From Planctomycetota bacterium (lineage in GTDB: Bacteria; Planctomycetota; Planctomycetia; Pirellulales; Lacipirellulaceae), in the NCBI GenBank assembly GCA_029259915.1, contig JAJDED010000007.1, positions 62,001-126,000 of the forward strand: DNA of 64,000 nucleotides, in the 5' to 3' direction. Shown piece by piece: positions 27,501 to 36,974 of the stretch. Every line of letters starts with the position of its first letter. Position 1 is the first letter of the stretch. The notes below the pieces were generated by a model, which saw only the letters and a list, made by a program, of their open reading frames with translations, was not told where the DNA came from and searched no databases. The translations under genes were made by a program, and so were the position numbers.

Positions 27501-28691
27501 CTACACCTGTGTGGGTTGCGCGTTACTAAAGAGGATTGCCTCTGCGGGATTGCTCGCTTGCGGCTCACAAGGAACAGCCGTGAGGTCGGCCCATTTGCCG
27601 GGGGTGATGCTGCCGACTATTTTGTCCCAGCCGATTGCTTCGGCGCCGGACAATGTGCCCATGCGGATGATTTGTTCGGGCTCGATGTTGTGATGTGCCG
27701 CGACATGTCGCATTTCGGCGAGTACGCTTAAATCGGGATTGGAAGCGCGGCTGTCGGTTCCCAACGCCACACGAACCCCCGCCGCGAGCATTTGCGCCAG
27801 CGGATACCGCGGGTGTTGAAAATACGCATGGGTCCGCGGGCAATAGACCAACGACATCGTGCTTCTTTCGCGAGCAAGAAAATTCCAATCGCCCTCCGAT
27901 AGAAAATTTCCGTGGATCACACATGCCCTGGGAGCCCGGGCGAGTACGCGAAGGATGTCCATCGGGGTCGTCCCCGGGGCAATTGCCGACGGGTCCCACA
28001 TGCCTCGCTCTTCCAACAATTCACGAAACGGCCCCGAGTTCTCAGCGAGCAACTGCAGTTCGGCTTCCGATTCCGCTAGGTGCATTGCCACAGGTAACCG
28101 ACGCTTGGATGCCTCGTCGACAAGTCGTTCCAACAAATCGGGATGCACCGTATAGGGCGCGTGTGGGCTGAACCCAGTGGTTGTCATGTTTTTTGAGCGG
28201 TGTTCGACGTTAGATCGCTGCAAGACATCTGCAAATGCCGATTCGCACCGGGCCGCGGAAAAACCGATTGCCTCATGAAACGCGAGACGCCGTGGCACAT
28301 CATCGGTCACATTGCCCGACACAGCGGTCGTCGCGATGTCTGCAATCGACGTCACGCCACAATCGCGCGATTCTCGCAATCCCGCTGCAATGGCGGCGGC
28401 GGAGTTGCAATCGTTTCGTTGCCGGTTTGCGAGTACCAGTCGAATCCAGTCGGGCAGCGCCATGCCTGGCTCGCCAAGCGGCTGTGGAAGATGGCTGAAT
28501 TCCAAATGCGTGTGGGCGTTGACCAGCCCGGGCAACAGCACCACATCGCCCAAATCGCGCAGCGGTCCAACAGCAGCCGATTGTTTGCCAACCGCGAGAA
28601 TCTTTCCGTTTTCGACGGTTACCACACCACCGGAAATGGGTTCATCATCGACGGGCATCACCCAGCGGGCTGTTAGACACAATCGGGACAT
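27501..28691 (-). CDS. Amidohydrolase, possible aminodeoxyfutalosine deaminase
   Basis: A 396-residue metal-dependent hydrolase of the cytosine deaminase/ATZ-TRZ chlorohydrolase group. The metal motif is LPGLVNAHTHLEFSHL (about 53-68); later ligands appear in FSPHAPYTVHP, VAMHLAESEAE and the Asp of LGTDSRASNPDLS (about 313). The C-terminus has the composite-domain strand SITPGKWADLTAV. The NAHTHLEFS pattern and the nearby mqnA and mqnC suggest 6-amino-6-deoxyfutalosine deaminase (MqnX), the step between MqnE and the hydrolase/MqnC steps, but other deaminases of this group cannot be excluded. Confidence 0.8.
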   Translation of the reverse strand: MSRLCLTARWVMPVDDEPISGGVVTVENGKILAVGKQSAAVGPLRDLGDVVLLPGLVNAHTHLEFSHLPQPLGEPGMALPDWIRLVLANRQRNDCNSAAAIAAGLRESRDCGVTSIADIATTAVSGNVTDDVPRRLAFHEAIGFSAARCESAFADVLQRSNVEHRSKNMTTTGFSPHAPYTVHPDLLERLVDEASKRRLPVAMHLAESEAELQLLAENSGPFRELLEERGMWDPSAIAPGTTPMDILRVLARAPRACVIHGNFLSEGDWNFLARERSTMSLVYCPRTHAYFQHPRYPLAQMLAAGVRVALGTDSRASNPDLSVLAEMRHVAAHHNIEPEQIIRMGTLSGAEAIGWDKIVGSITPGKWADLTAVPCEPQASNPAEAILFSNAQPTQV

Positions 28692-28721
28692 AGAAATACG
28701 TTAACTCGAAATGAAAAAATG

Positions 28722-28850
28722 AACCGCCAAGAGCGCCAAGGACGCCAAGAAATACCAGGAAAATTCATTATCCAAACAAACCGTCTCCAAAAAACGACAC
28801 AAGGTAATCAGTAAAGAATTAAAAACAAATTCTTGGCGCTCTTGGCGGTT
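28722..28850. repeat. Long-arm inverted repeat, CCGCCAAGAGCGCCAAG type
   Basis: AACCGCCAAGAGCGCCAAGG (from 28722) pairs with TTCTTGGCGCTCTTGGCGGTT (28830-28850). The left arm contains three tandem GCGCCAAGA-like units. It lies between the CPBP/permease stop and the amidohydrolase start, both on the minus strand. Confidence 0.75.
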
Positions 28851-28923
28851 AACTTCTTTTTAGGCCATGAAACCGCAAGCGGCATGTGCGCTGCAGGTAT
28901 TGTCGTGCTTGGGGCAGGGAAAC

Positions 28924-31221
28924 TCAAGCGCCGGCGAGTTGGCGTTCGCGGACTTCTTGCAATCGTTCTTCGTCCGTCGGGAGATAGGGAAGCCGATGGA
29001 GCCACCCAAGCAAAACGCCTGCTCCTAGTAAACACACGACAAGCACCCACGTTTGAAACATTCCCGAGCCATCGGCCACCAGGAACATTTCCCAGAAAGA
29101 ATTGGCTAGTGCGTCTTCTTTGAATTGGCCGGCTAAGTCTCCCGTTGCGAGCGTCAGGCCGTTGTAGAGTGCGTGGAAGAGCATGCACGGCACCAAACTA
29201 CCGGTTTGTACGGCCAGTAAGCCGATGACCATTCCCAACGCCGCGGCAGAAATTTTTTGTTGCAGAAAGAAATGTGCCATGCCAAACGCCACCGCGGAAA
29301 ACCCGATGGCCCACCACTTGTGTCCCATGTGCCGAAATCCGGAAAGAATAAACCCGCGGAAGGCAATTTCCTCGCAAACCGCGGGAAGCACTGCCATCAG
29401 CAAGTAGGGAAGCCACCATCGGGGAGATTGCGCCATCGTTTCGGAAAAGGCAGTGACTTGGGCACTAACTTCAGGTGTGAATGGATAAAGTTGCTGCACC
29501 CACTGTGAAAACTGCGCGCCGAGCGGAAATATGAAAATTGCCAACAGGGCCGCGACTGCCAGATGCGAAAACTTGGGCCAACGATCCAGCATCAATGTTT
29601 TGCGAGGCTGACGTGTAAACAGCAACGTCATCAATCCAGCAGGTAGCGCAATGCAAACAACTTGGCTGATAAAAACCGTTTGCGCAAGAAACGAGAAATC
29701 GAGCTGACCACTACTGCGTGCGGAAAGCGCGAGATTGATGAAAAACTGAACGATCAAGATCATCGCCACGCAAAGCACTCCCTGGACAAGCGTGGGTGTA
29801 TTTCCTCGATCGCGCACCAGATGCACAAACCAACGCCCCAAATCGAGCCGTTCGCTCTCGCGGAACAAAACTGATTCGCGATTGAATTGCTCTTCCGCCC
29901 AGCGAATTGCCAGCAGGCAGCAGATCAACGTCACGCCAACCACCGGCAATACAAACGGCAGCGCTTGCATGTACTGTCCTTCGATCGCCGAGCGCAGCAG
30001 CAGCACCAGCCCGGTGATTGGGATCAAACTGTTACCCAGGTTCAGTTCGATTCCTGGCGACATCGTCAGGAACATCAGAGGCATGATAATTACCAACAGT
30101 GGCATCAAATAATATTGACCTTCCTTGGTGCTGCGAGCGAACGCGGCAAACGCAAGACAGAGGGCGCTGAACAGGGCGGCGACAGGAACCAATGCGATCG
30201 CTAGCCAGACCAACGACTCCAGCGGTGGCAGCGAAAGCGCATCTTGGCCAGCAAATGCCGAGACCTTACTCAACTGCTCCAAAACAATTTTTCCGGTGAC
30301 CCCCAAGCTCCCCAAATTCATCAATGCCGTGACGATACTGAACGTCATGATGGTGAGCAGTTTTCCCCAGGCGATTTCTTTCCGCTGGGCGGGACTGGCG
30401 AGCAACGTTTCGAGCGTACCCCGCTCTTTTTCTCCTGCACAGACATCCACCGCTGGATAGAAAGCACCGGTGAGCGCCCACACAAAAAGCAGGAACGGCA
30501 GAATTTTCGACCACACTGCGGCATGCCGTTGGCGTTTTTTTGCCACGTCTTGTGGCTTGAGCTCGAAGGGCCGCGCAGCATTCAGAGGCACGTTGCCGTC
30601 GCGCAGGTTGGTTTGCATCACACCCGTCCGCCAGAGGCGCAGCACGCGTTCGACGCGGAGTTGGGCGATGCGAGATTTTTCGTTCGCGGAATTGAAAAAC
30701 ATCTGGGGTTCAGGCAACTCGGTGGCGTCGGGCGTTGCCGACGGTTCCGCTCGATTCAATAACGATTGCCGGACCAGTTCTAATCGTTTGCCAAACCCCT
30801 CGGGAAAGTACAGCACAACCTGCACATCTCCCTCGGCCAGCAACTTCCTAGCGGCCTCTAACGACGTTTTGCTGCCCACCGGTGGATCGTGTTCCGCATG
30901 CTCTGCACCATCCACGGCTTTTTGGGTGGCCCCCCGCAGCGCGAGATTTTTCCTCTCATTCGGATTATCAAACAGAATCGGCTGGAACTGCTCGCCATCC
31001 AACAGCGGAGGCAGCCAAGCGTGGCCCTCCAGTTCTTCGGCACCGACCACCTGCACTTTGGCCGCTTCATGCCGTAGAAACTGCGAAAGCTGAAAAATGC
31101 TCATCCCCATCAACGGATAAAGCAACAACGGCACGACGGCAATGAGAATCAACGTACGCCGATCGCGCAACTGGTCGCGCATTTCGCGAGCGAAGATCAG
31201 TTTTACGTTGTTCCAGTTCAT
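28924..31221 (-). CDS. ABC-2 permease fused to CPBP-family membrane protease
   Basis: A 765-residue inner-membrane fusion. The first part (1 to about 480) is a NatB-like ABC-2 permease: cytosolic start FAREMRDQLRDRRTLI, a membrane segment, a large external loop, then about six segments including KERGTLETLLASPAQRKEIAWGK. The last part (about 560-730) is a CPBP (CAAX-protease/bacteriocin-processing) domain with EEIAFRG near residue 614, the FGMAHFF His near 648 and LFHALYNG near 681, so the metal site looks intact. Its ATPase is encoded 15 bases upstream. The substrate is unknown; the fusion suggests export coupled with proteolysis. Confidence 0.9.
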   Translation of the reverse strand: MNWNNVKLIFAREMRDQLRDRRTLILIAVVPLLLYPLMGMSIFQLSQFLRHEAAKVQVVGAEELEGHAWLPPLLDGEQFQPILFDNPNERKNLALRGATQKAVDGAEHAEHDPPVGSKTSLEAARKLLAEGDVQVVLYFPEGFGKRLELVRQSLLNRAEPSATPDATELPEPQMFFNSANEKSRIAQLRVERVLRLWRTGVMQTNLRDGNVPLNAARPFELKPQDVAKKRQRHAAVWSKILPFLLFVWALTGAFYPAVDVCAGEKERGTLETLLASPAQRKEIAWGKLLTIMTFSIVTALMNLGSLGVTGKIVLEQLSKVSAFAGQDALSLPPLESLVWLAIALVPVAALFSALCLAFAAFARSTKEGQYYLMPLLVIIMPLMFLTMSPGIELNLGNSLIPITGLVLLLRSAIEGQYMQALPFVLPVVGVTLICCLLAIRWAEEQFNRESVLFRESERLDLGRWFVHLVRDRGNTPTLVQGVLCVAMILIVQFFINLALSARSSGQLDFSFLAQTVFISQVVCIALPAGLMTLLFTRQPRKTLMLDRWPKFSHLAVAALLAIFIFPLGAQFSQWVQQLYPFTPEVSAQVTAFSETMAQSPRWWLPYLLMAVLPAVCEEIAFRGFILSGFRHMGHKWWAIGFSAVAFGMAHFFLQQKISAAALGMVIGLLAVQTGSLVPCMLFHALYNGLTLATGDLAGQFKEDALANSFWEMFLVADGSGMFQTWVLVVCLLGAGVLLGWLHRLPYLPTDEERLQEVRERQLAGA

Positions 31222-31236
31222 CGCGTCTGACGCCTG

Positions 31237-31992
31237 CTAGTGGATTGCTGCCGTGGTGTCTTGATTACGAATCAAATCGAAGAACAAATCTTCGAGATCC
31301 TTCTTCCCATGTTCTTGTTGAAGCTGGTCGATGGTTCCCTCGGCAAGAATCTTTCCTTCGTGCACGATGGCCAGTCGGTCGCACAATCGCTCGGCTTCGC
31401 GCATGATGTGTGTAGAAAACACGATGCACTTTCCTTGATCCCGCAATTCGGCCACGGTATCCAACAACGCCCGTGCCACGAGTACATCGAGCCCGCTCGT
31501 GGCTTCGTCGAAAATTAGTACCGGGGGGTCATGGACGATTGCGCGGGCGATCGAAACCTTCTGCTTCATGCCGGTCGACATCTTGGCCCCCAGCAGGTCG
31601 CGAATGTTCTGCATTTGCAGCCGCTCGAAAAGCAATTCCATCCGCTCCTGAAGCTGTTCCTGTTCCATTCCGTACAGCCGACCAAAAAACTCAACCATCT
31701 CCCAAGCGGTCATCCGGTCGTAGACAGCCGTGTTGGCCGACATGAATCCAATGTGGTGGCGCACCATGTCGGGTTGGGTCACACAGTCGAATCCGTTGAC
31801 GGTGGCCGATCCACTGGTTGGCTGCAGGACGGTACTCAGGATTCGCAGGGCGGTAGTCTTGCCTGCTCCGTTGGGTCCCAGGAGACCGAAGATTTCGCCT
31901 GACTGTGCGGAAAAACTCAATCCGTCCAGGGCGATGAATTGTCCGCGACGCAGATCGGCATAGGCCTTGGTCAACGCGCGGGCTTCGATCAT
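31237..31992 (-). CDS. ABC transporter ATP-binding protein (NatA-like)
   Basis: A 251-residue ATPase subunit. It has Walker A GPNGAGKT (about 40-47), a variant signature [13 protein letters not shown] in place of LSGGQ, Walker [13 protein letters not shown] and the switch His in [10 protein letters not shown]. It pairs with the permease/CPBP fusion encoded just downstream, forming an ABC exporter of the NatAB type. The gene lies 127 bases after mqnC's stop on the same strand. Confidence 0.93.
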   Translation of the reverse strand: MIEARALTKAYADLRRGQFIALDGLSFSAQSGEIFGLLGPNGAGKTTALRILSTVLQPTSGSATVNGFDCVTQPDMVRHHIGFMSANTAVYDRMTAWEMVEFFGRLYGMEQEQLQERMELLFERLQMQNIRDLLGAKMSTGMKQKVSIARAIVHDPPVLIFDEATSGLDVLVARALLDTVAELRDQGKCIVFSTHIMREAERLCDRLAIVHEGKILAEGTIDQLQQEHGKKDLEDLFFDLIRNQDTTAAIH

Positions 31993-32119
31993 AACAAAAA
32001 ACTCACAACGCCCTTGGCCGCTTGCGGCTTAGCGGACAAAGATCATGAAAAATCAAATGACGTAATCGCCTTGACTGAAGGATACCAGCCAAAGCCGAGA
32101 GTGCGAAGCGAGTTTGCTG

Positions 32120-33265
32120 TCACTCTGGGCTTACCACCGACAGAGGGTGCTGATTGTGGCGACTTTGCGGATGAAGCGACTCGACCGGCTCCTCGATCAA
32201 GTCGTAAAACACGTTCCTCTGCCGTGGCTCGAATCCCAAATCGGAGATCGACTGACGGATTTGCTCGAGGGTAAGGTGGTGCACGGTCCCGGCCTCCGAG
32301 ACCACATTTTCTTCGAGCATCAGGCTGCCCATGTCGTTCGCTCCATAAAGCAGCCCCATCTGCCCGATCTTTTGGCCTTGAGTGACCCAACTCGATTGCA
32401 GGTTTGTAAAATTGTCTAAAACCAATCTCGCCACGGCATTGGTCTTGAGATATTCGAACGCTCCGGTCGGAGGAATATCAGCCATGTCCGTATGCTCGGG
32501 CTGAAAAGTCCAACAGATGAACGCGGTGAATCCGCCCGTTTCGTCCTGCAGCTGACGAAGGCGTTCGAGGTGTTCGATACGCTCGGCAAGTGTTTCGACG
32601 TGTCCAAACATCATCGTTGCGGTACTCCGACCGCCCAGCTCATGCCAGACACGATGCACGTTGAGCCAATCGTCGGTCAATACTTTGCCGCGGGTGATCT
32701 CCTTGCGCACGCGGTCGACCAAGATTTCACCGCCGCCACCCGGCATGCTTCCCAACCCTGCCGACTTGAGCCGGCTGAGCACTTCGTGCAAAGAGAGCTT
32801 CGATACTTTGCCAAAATGATAAATCTCGGGCGGGCTAAAGCCGTGGATGTTCACCTGCGGAAAATGCTGCTTAATGTCTTGCAGCATCTCTTCGTACCAT
32901 GTGATTTTGAATTCGGGATGCAGCCCGCCTTGCAGGAGGATTTGCTCTCCGCCCATGTCGACCGTTTCCTGAATCTTCGCGAGCAACACTTCTCGATCCA
33001 ACACATAACCTTCGGCCGATTTCGGCGAACGATAGAAGGCGCAAAAATCGCAGACTGCGGTGCAGATATTTGTGTAGTTGATGTTTCGATCTATGTTGTA
33101 GGTGCGGTAAGGTTCGGGATGCAGGCGGCGCGTGACTTCGTCGGCCGCGCGGCCGAGCGCCGTCAGATCGTGCGAAGAGAGTAGCTGCAGCCCCTCGTCC
33201 GCGCTAAGCCGCTCGCCGGCGACCGCTTTTTCCAGAAAGTGGTCAATGCTCGATAAAGCAATCAT
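32120..33265 (-). CDS. mqnC: Dehypoxanthine futalosine cyclase MqnC
   Basis: A 381-residue radical SAM enzyme of the futalosine menaquinone pathway, converting dehypoxanthine futalosine to cyclic dehypoxanthine futalosine. The cluster-binding motif is CTAVCDFCAFY (near residue 68), followed by GGEQILLQGGLHPEF, SMPGGGGEIL and TMMFGHVET, all typical of MqnC/CofH-type enzymes. The start overlaps the end of mqnA by 23 bases, so translation is probably coupled. Length matches the family. The alternative MqnE is less likely given the GLHP motif and pairing with MqnA. Confidence 0.93.
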   Translation of the reverse strand: MIALSSIDHFLEKAVAGERLSADEGLQLLSSHDLTALGRAADEVTRRLHPEPYRTYNIDRNINYTNICTAVCDFCAFYRSPKSAEGYVLDREVLLAKIQETVDMGGEQILLQGGLHPEFKITWYEEMLQDIKQHFPQVNIHGFSPPEIYHFGKVSKLSLHEVLSRLKSAGLGSMPGGGGEILVDRVRKEITRGKVLTDDWLNVHRVWHELGGRSTATMMFGHVETLAERIEHLERLRQLQDETGGFTAFICWTFQPEHTDMADIPPTGAFEYLKTNAVARLVLDNFTNLQSSWVTQGQKIGQMGLLYGANDMGSLMLEENVVSEAGTVHHLTLEQIRQSISDLGFEPRQRNVFYDLIEEPVESLHPQSRHNQHPLSVVSPE

Positions 33266-34064
33266 CGATCGTTACTCGCGGTATGGTGGGAATGAGCCCT
33301 TGAGCGAAAGCACGCTCGAAAAATAACTCGCAACCCTGTAATTGTGGTTCACCAAGATGGAAGTACAAGTTACGACCAAAATACTCCTCAACGACATCCG
33401 GCGAAAGTCCCAATTCGGCGGCCTGCTGTTGGGCAATTTCTGTCAGATGTTGGCACCCTTCGTCGCGTGCAGTGGCAAGTGCGTTGCTGATCGTTTGGCA
33501 ACCAATTTTCGGACGCGCCGCCCAAACAGCAAACACAAATGGCAACTCCGCCCAGCGGCACCAGCGGTCGCCCAGATCCCAAACTTCTGTATACGCGCTG
33601 GGATCGCTCTGCATGGCCCGATCGCCAATCATCAACACGGCATCCGCGTCCGACTGCTCGGGATCGCATCCCGCCGGCAAGGTCATCAGTTGCGGACGAA
33701 CACCGAACAATTCGTCAAGCAACACTTGCGCCAGCACAGCACTGGTGCGCGAACCTTCGTCCAAAGCAAGCGTGCGTACGGATTGGGGGTCGGTGCGAAA
33801 AAAGAGTTTCACACTGAGCACCGGACCACGGCAACCAATGCAGGCATTGGAAACAATCTCCCACTCGGGATGGGCTGCCAATTCGACCACCGGGACCAAC
33901 GCGACATCCAATTCCTCGTCAGCCAATGCCGAAGCAAGCCGGCTCGGCAAATCGAACACCAACTCGGCCTCGGGAAGCAGCGTTTCTAACCGATAAACCA
34001 ATGGCTTGGTGTTGAGATAGCTGACCGCACCAATGCGCAATTTTTTAGACGGGGATTCGTTCAT
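33243..34064 (-). CDS. mqnA: Chorismate dehydratase MqnA
   Basis: A 273-residue periplasmic-binding-protein-fold enzyme that dehydrates chorismate to 3-enolpyruvylbenzoate, the first step of the futalosine pathway. The family start RIGAVSYLNTKPLVY is clear at residues 11-25, followed by FDLPSRLASALADEELDVALVPVVE. A Cys-Ile-Gly-Cys segment lies near residue 77. It overlaps mqnC downstream. A repeat element separates it from the ABC exporter genes upstream. Confidence 0.93.
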   Translation of the reverse strand: MNESPSKKLRIGAVSYLNTKPLVYRLETLLPEAELVFDLPSRLASALADEELDVALVPVVELAAHPEWEIVSNACIGCRGPVLSVKLFFRTDPQSVRTLALDEGSRTSAVLAQVLLDELFGVRPQLMTLPAGCDPEQSDADAVLMIGDRAMQSDPSAYTEVWDLGDRWCRWAELPFVFAVWAARPKIGCQTISNALATARDEGCQHLTEIAQQQAAELGLSPDVVEEYFGRNLYFHLGEPQLQGCELFFERAFAQGLIPTIPRVTIDDCFIEH

Positions 34065-34094
34065 CTAGATTTATCAGTATTGTAGTAAAAAAAT

Positions 34095-34215
34095 TAACCA
34101 CAAAGACACACGACGAAATGGCTAAACCACTGGCGGCTAGAACTAATCCATTCACATTGCTAAACTGTTGATATCTTTTTTCTTTCTTCGTGTCCATCGT
34201 GTCTTCGTGGTTCAA
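34095..34215. repeat. Long-arm inverted repeat, ACCACAAAGACACACGA type
   Basis: TTAACCACAAAGACACACGA (from 34095) pairs with the right arm that ends TCGTGTCTTCGTGG(T) at about 34211. It lies between the ABC permease stop (34296) and the mqnA start (34064), both on the minus strand. Confidence 0.75.
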
Positions 34216-34295
34216 TTCCCTTAGGTAAACAAAGATTATAGAGCGATTCTGGCGAGAGGGAAGGCTTCTACCCTTCTGGCTCTTCGCCCTCCGCC

Positions 34296-36155
34296 TCAGA
34301 CTTCCAAGCGGCGAAACGCCTTGAGTCCAAGGCGCATCGGTATGATGGTCACCAAGCAAGTGACGGTAAGCGAGATGCCCAGACCCAGGCTCAACCAAAG
34401 CCGAAGAAAATTGGGCCGCAGAAGTTTTGGCGGTATCTCCGTATGGCCTGCAAGCAAAAAGAAGTGGCAGGGCAGGGCAGTTAAGAAAACCACAACCAAG
34501 ATGTAAAGGGCGCTCAGCACCAGATTCAGCGTCCCCCCAAACCCGGCTGCGATTTTAGAAGGCGACTGATCGCTGAAATTCGGCATGAGCGCTCCCAGTC
34601 CGACGGCCATCGCAGACAAACCGATGCAGAGCAACAAACAAATCAACTGATGTACCACAACCACCATCGGTGAAACGTCCAACATCAAGTCGCTAATCAT
34701 TACCAAAGCCGCACTAGGAAGCCAAGAACCGCAGGCGGCAAAGAAAAATTTTCCCCAGATGATGGTGTCGCGTTCCACTGGCAGTCGACCAAGGATCCAA
34801 AACCTTCGGCCCTCGAGACTAATCAGCGGGTAGATAAATCGAGTGGTAAAAGTCGACAGAATCAGGCCCACCACTGCCAGATTCAGAAAACTCACGATAT
34901 TAACCCAAGCCAGCACGCTAATGTCGGTGCGATGCTGACGAAATCGATCCACATTGGCAAAGTACAACAGCAACAAGCCAAAGAAGATCAAGAACTGAGA
35001 CCATTGCACAGGGTCGCGTCGAAAGAGCCTTAAGTCTTTCATGATTAACAAGCGAGTTTTTTTAGGAAAAGCAACGAGAAGATGTTCACTGATTCGGTCG
35101 ATCCACGCTGAACGCGGACGGATTTCCCGTGCCTGCTGAGAATTCATTCCTGAAAAACTTGTGCGGAACCAGCTCCGTCCGGTCCACAAAACGGCAAGAT
35201 GCAAAATCAGAGCATTCGACAGCAGCACAATCAGGTACTTGCCACTTTCGACCCAGGGTAGGTCTGCGGGATCGGGACTTTGGGGGCGCGCCGCTTCGAG
35301 CAGGCCATTGCTCAACCAGGTGCTGGGGAGCCATTCTCCGCGCGTAAATTCGAACCGGTGAAAAGTTTCTCGAAACCAGACCGCTCCGAGTAGGTCGGCA
35401 TCAGCAATATCGAGTGTTCGCCAAATGGAGTGATAAGCTACCGCGATCACACTCAAAGCAAACAGACCTACAATAATCCGACGTAACCGAGGCAATCCCC
35501 AAATCAGAAACAAGCAGAAGATCGCCCCCAAGGCGCAGGGAATGTAGGTAAACGAAGCCATTAGCGCTGGCAAATAAACGTAATAATACCAGGGGGCGTG
35601 GACAACGATGCCGTAGGCGACCATCATCGGGCTCGCTAGCAGAAAGAACCCCCAGCTACTAAAGAACAGCGCTTCCTGAAAGCGGTAGAAGACCAATCGC
35701 TCGTCGCGAATGGGTAGGGTCATCAGGGCAGCTGTTTCCTGCGAAGAATAAAGGCTGCCATACAAGATGATGCCAGTCGAAAAGATCAGCATTACCTGCA
35801 GCGAAACAAAGAACAGCGTAAACACAAATTGCACTGTCTGCGCGTGATAAGTTTCGCCCGGCTGTCCAAGCTGTCCCACAACAAAATTGAACCCGCTATA
35901 GAACAGGACAAACAGCCCAAGCCAGAAAAAGGTACTAAGTCCAATTACCAGGCTCGTACGCAAGCGAGCTTGTGTAAGTAAATAATTGAGATGATTGCGT
36001 CCCATGCGAGATCGCAATTTCCAGAAGATTTGTCCTTCGCGCTCATGCGAAGGTAAGCGTTCGAAAAGCTGTTCCAGATGCGGTGCAGTTTCTCTCATGG
36101 CTTCATTCCAAGTTGCTCTTGCAGAACACTCGTCGTCTTGCACACTCGATTTCAA
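34296..36155 (-). CDS. ABC exporter permease subunit, large
   Basis: A 619-residue membrane protein with about 12 predicted segments and an N-terminal cytosolic region of about 65 residues. It resembles putative ABC-2 exporter subunits of planctomycetes (FVLFYSGFNFVVGQL, SSQETAALMTLPIRDERLVFYRF). The TTG start at 36155 overlaps the stop of the ATPase gene by 4 bases (TTGA), typical of translational coupling; an ATG at residue 20 is an alternative. With the ATPase it forms one exporter; substrate unknown. Confidence 0.85.
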   Translation of the reverse strand: MKSSVQDDECSARATWNEAMRETAPHLEQLFERLPSHEREGQIFWKLRSRMGRNHLNYLLTQARLRTSLVIGLSTFFWLGLFVLFYSGFNFVVGQLGQPGETYHAQTVQFVFTLFFVSLQVMLIFSTGIILYGSLYSSQETAALMTLPIRDERLVFYRFQEALFFSSWGFFLLASPMMVAYGIVVHAPWYYYVYLPALMASFTYIPCALGAIFCLFLIWGLPRLRRIIVGLFALSVIAVAYHSIWRTLDIADADLLGAVWFRETFHRFEFTRGEWLPSTWLSNGLLEAARPQSPDPADLPWVESGKYLIVLLSNALILHLAVLWTGRSWFRTSFSGMNSQQAREIRPRSAWIDRISEHLLVAFPKKTRLLIMKDLRLFRRDPVQWSQFLIFFGLLLLYFANVDRFRQHRTDISVLAWVNIVSFLNLAVVGLILSTFTTRFIYPLISLEGRRFWILGRLPVERDTIIWGKFFFAACGSWLPSAALVMISDLMLDVSPMVVVVHQLICLLLCIGLSAMAVGLGALMPNFSDQSPSKIAAGFGGTLNLVLSALYILVVVFLTALPCHFFLLAGHTEIPPKLLRPNFLRLWLSLGLGISLTVTCLVTIIPMRLGLKAFRRLEV

Positions 36156-36874
36156 TCTTCCATCAAAGCCAGGTAAAGCGATTCGAGCGATTCGCCTGCC
36201 CCCGAAATCTCTTTACGAAGCTGATCGACCTTGCCGTCGAAAACAAGCTCGCCTAATTTCATTACGCAAACGCGGTCGGATATTTCTTCGGCGATCGAAA
36301 GCGTATGTGTCGACATCAGCACAGTTTTTCCGATACGGGTATAATCGCTTAACAAATCCTTGGCCAATCGAATACTGTGTGGGTCCAATCCAACCATCGG
36401 TTCGTCCACAACAAGAATTTGGGGGAGGTGGATCAACGCTGCTGCAAACACGGTACGTTGGCGCATGCCGTGCGAGTAACTTTCCGCGAGTTGATCCAGA
36501 AAGCCAGTGAGCTCGAAACGTTGCGATTCGCGCTCGATGGCTTCTTGGGATTCCGTGGAACTTAATCCATACATGTCCGCAACGAATTCCAGGAACTCGC
36601 GCCCCGAAAGTTTGTCGTACAAATATGGCTGATCGGGGACATAGCCAATCAGACGGCTTACCTCACGAGGATGCTCGGTGACGATGTGATTGCAAACGCT
36701 TACGGTTCCTGCACTCGGCCGAAGTAGGCCAACTAGCATCTTGATGGTGGTGCTTTTCCCTGCTCCGTTGTGTCCCAACAAGGCGACCAACTCACCATCG
36801 GCGATGGATAAATCGAGATCACGAACCGCAACACGATTACCATAGTTTCGGCTAACGTGTTGGAAGTGAATCAT
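36152..36874 (-). CDS. ABC transporter ATP-binding protein
   Basis: A 240-residue ATPase subunit with Walker A GHNGAGKS (about 33-40), signature region YSHGMRQRTVFAAAL, Walker B ILVVDEPMVGLD and switch His in MSTHTLSIAEE. It overlaps the permease gene and follows the membrane-anchored protein gene at 36975 by about 100 bases. Likely the motor of the exporter formed with the 34296-36155 product. Confidence 0.93.
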   Translation of the reverse strand: MIHFQHVSRNYGNRVAVRDLDLSIADGELVALLGHNGAGKSTTIKMLVGLLRPSAGTVSVCNHIVTEHPREVSRLIGYVPDQPYLYDKLSGREFLEFVADMYGLSSTESQEAIERESQRFELTGFLDQLAESYSHGMRQRTVFAAALIHLPQILVVDEPMVGLDPHSIRLAKDLLSDYTRIGKTVLMSTHTLSIAEEISDRVCVMKLGELVFDGKVDQLRKEISGAGESLESLYLALMED

Positions 36875-36974
36875 GCTGCAGGTAGTAGAAAGGTTGCAAA
36901 AGTTCGGCGGGGTGAGTCAGGAAATCTACTCCGAGAAGAGGCGAAAAGCTAGTGGGCGAATAGGAGACGCGGTA

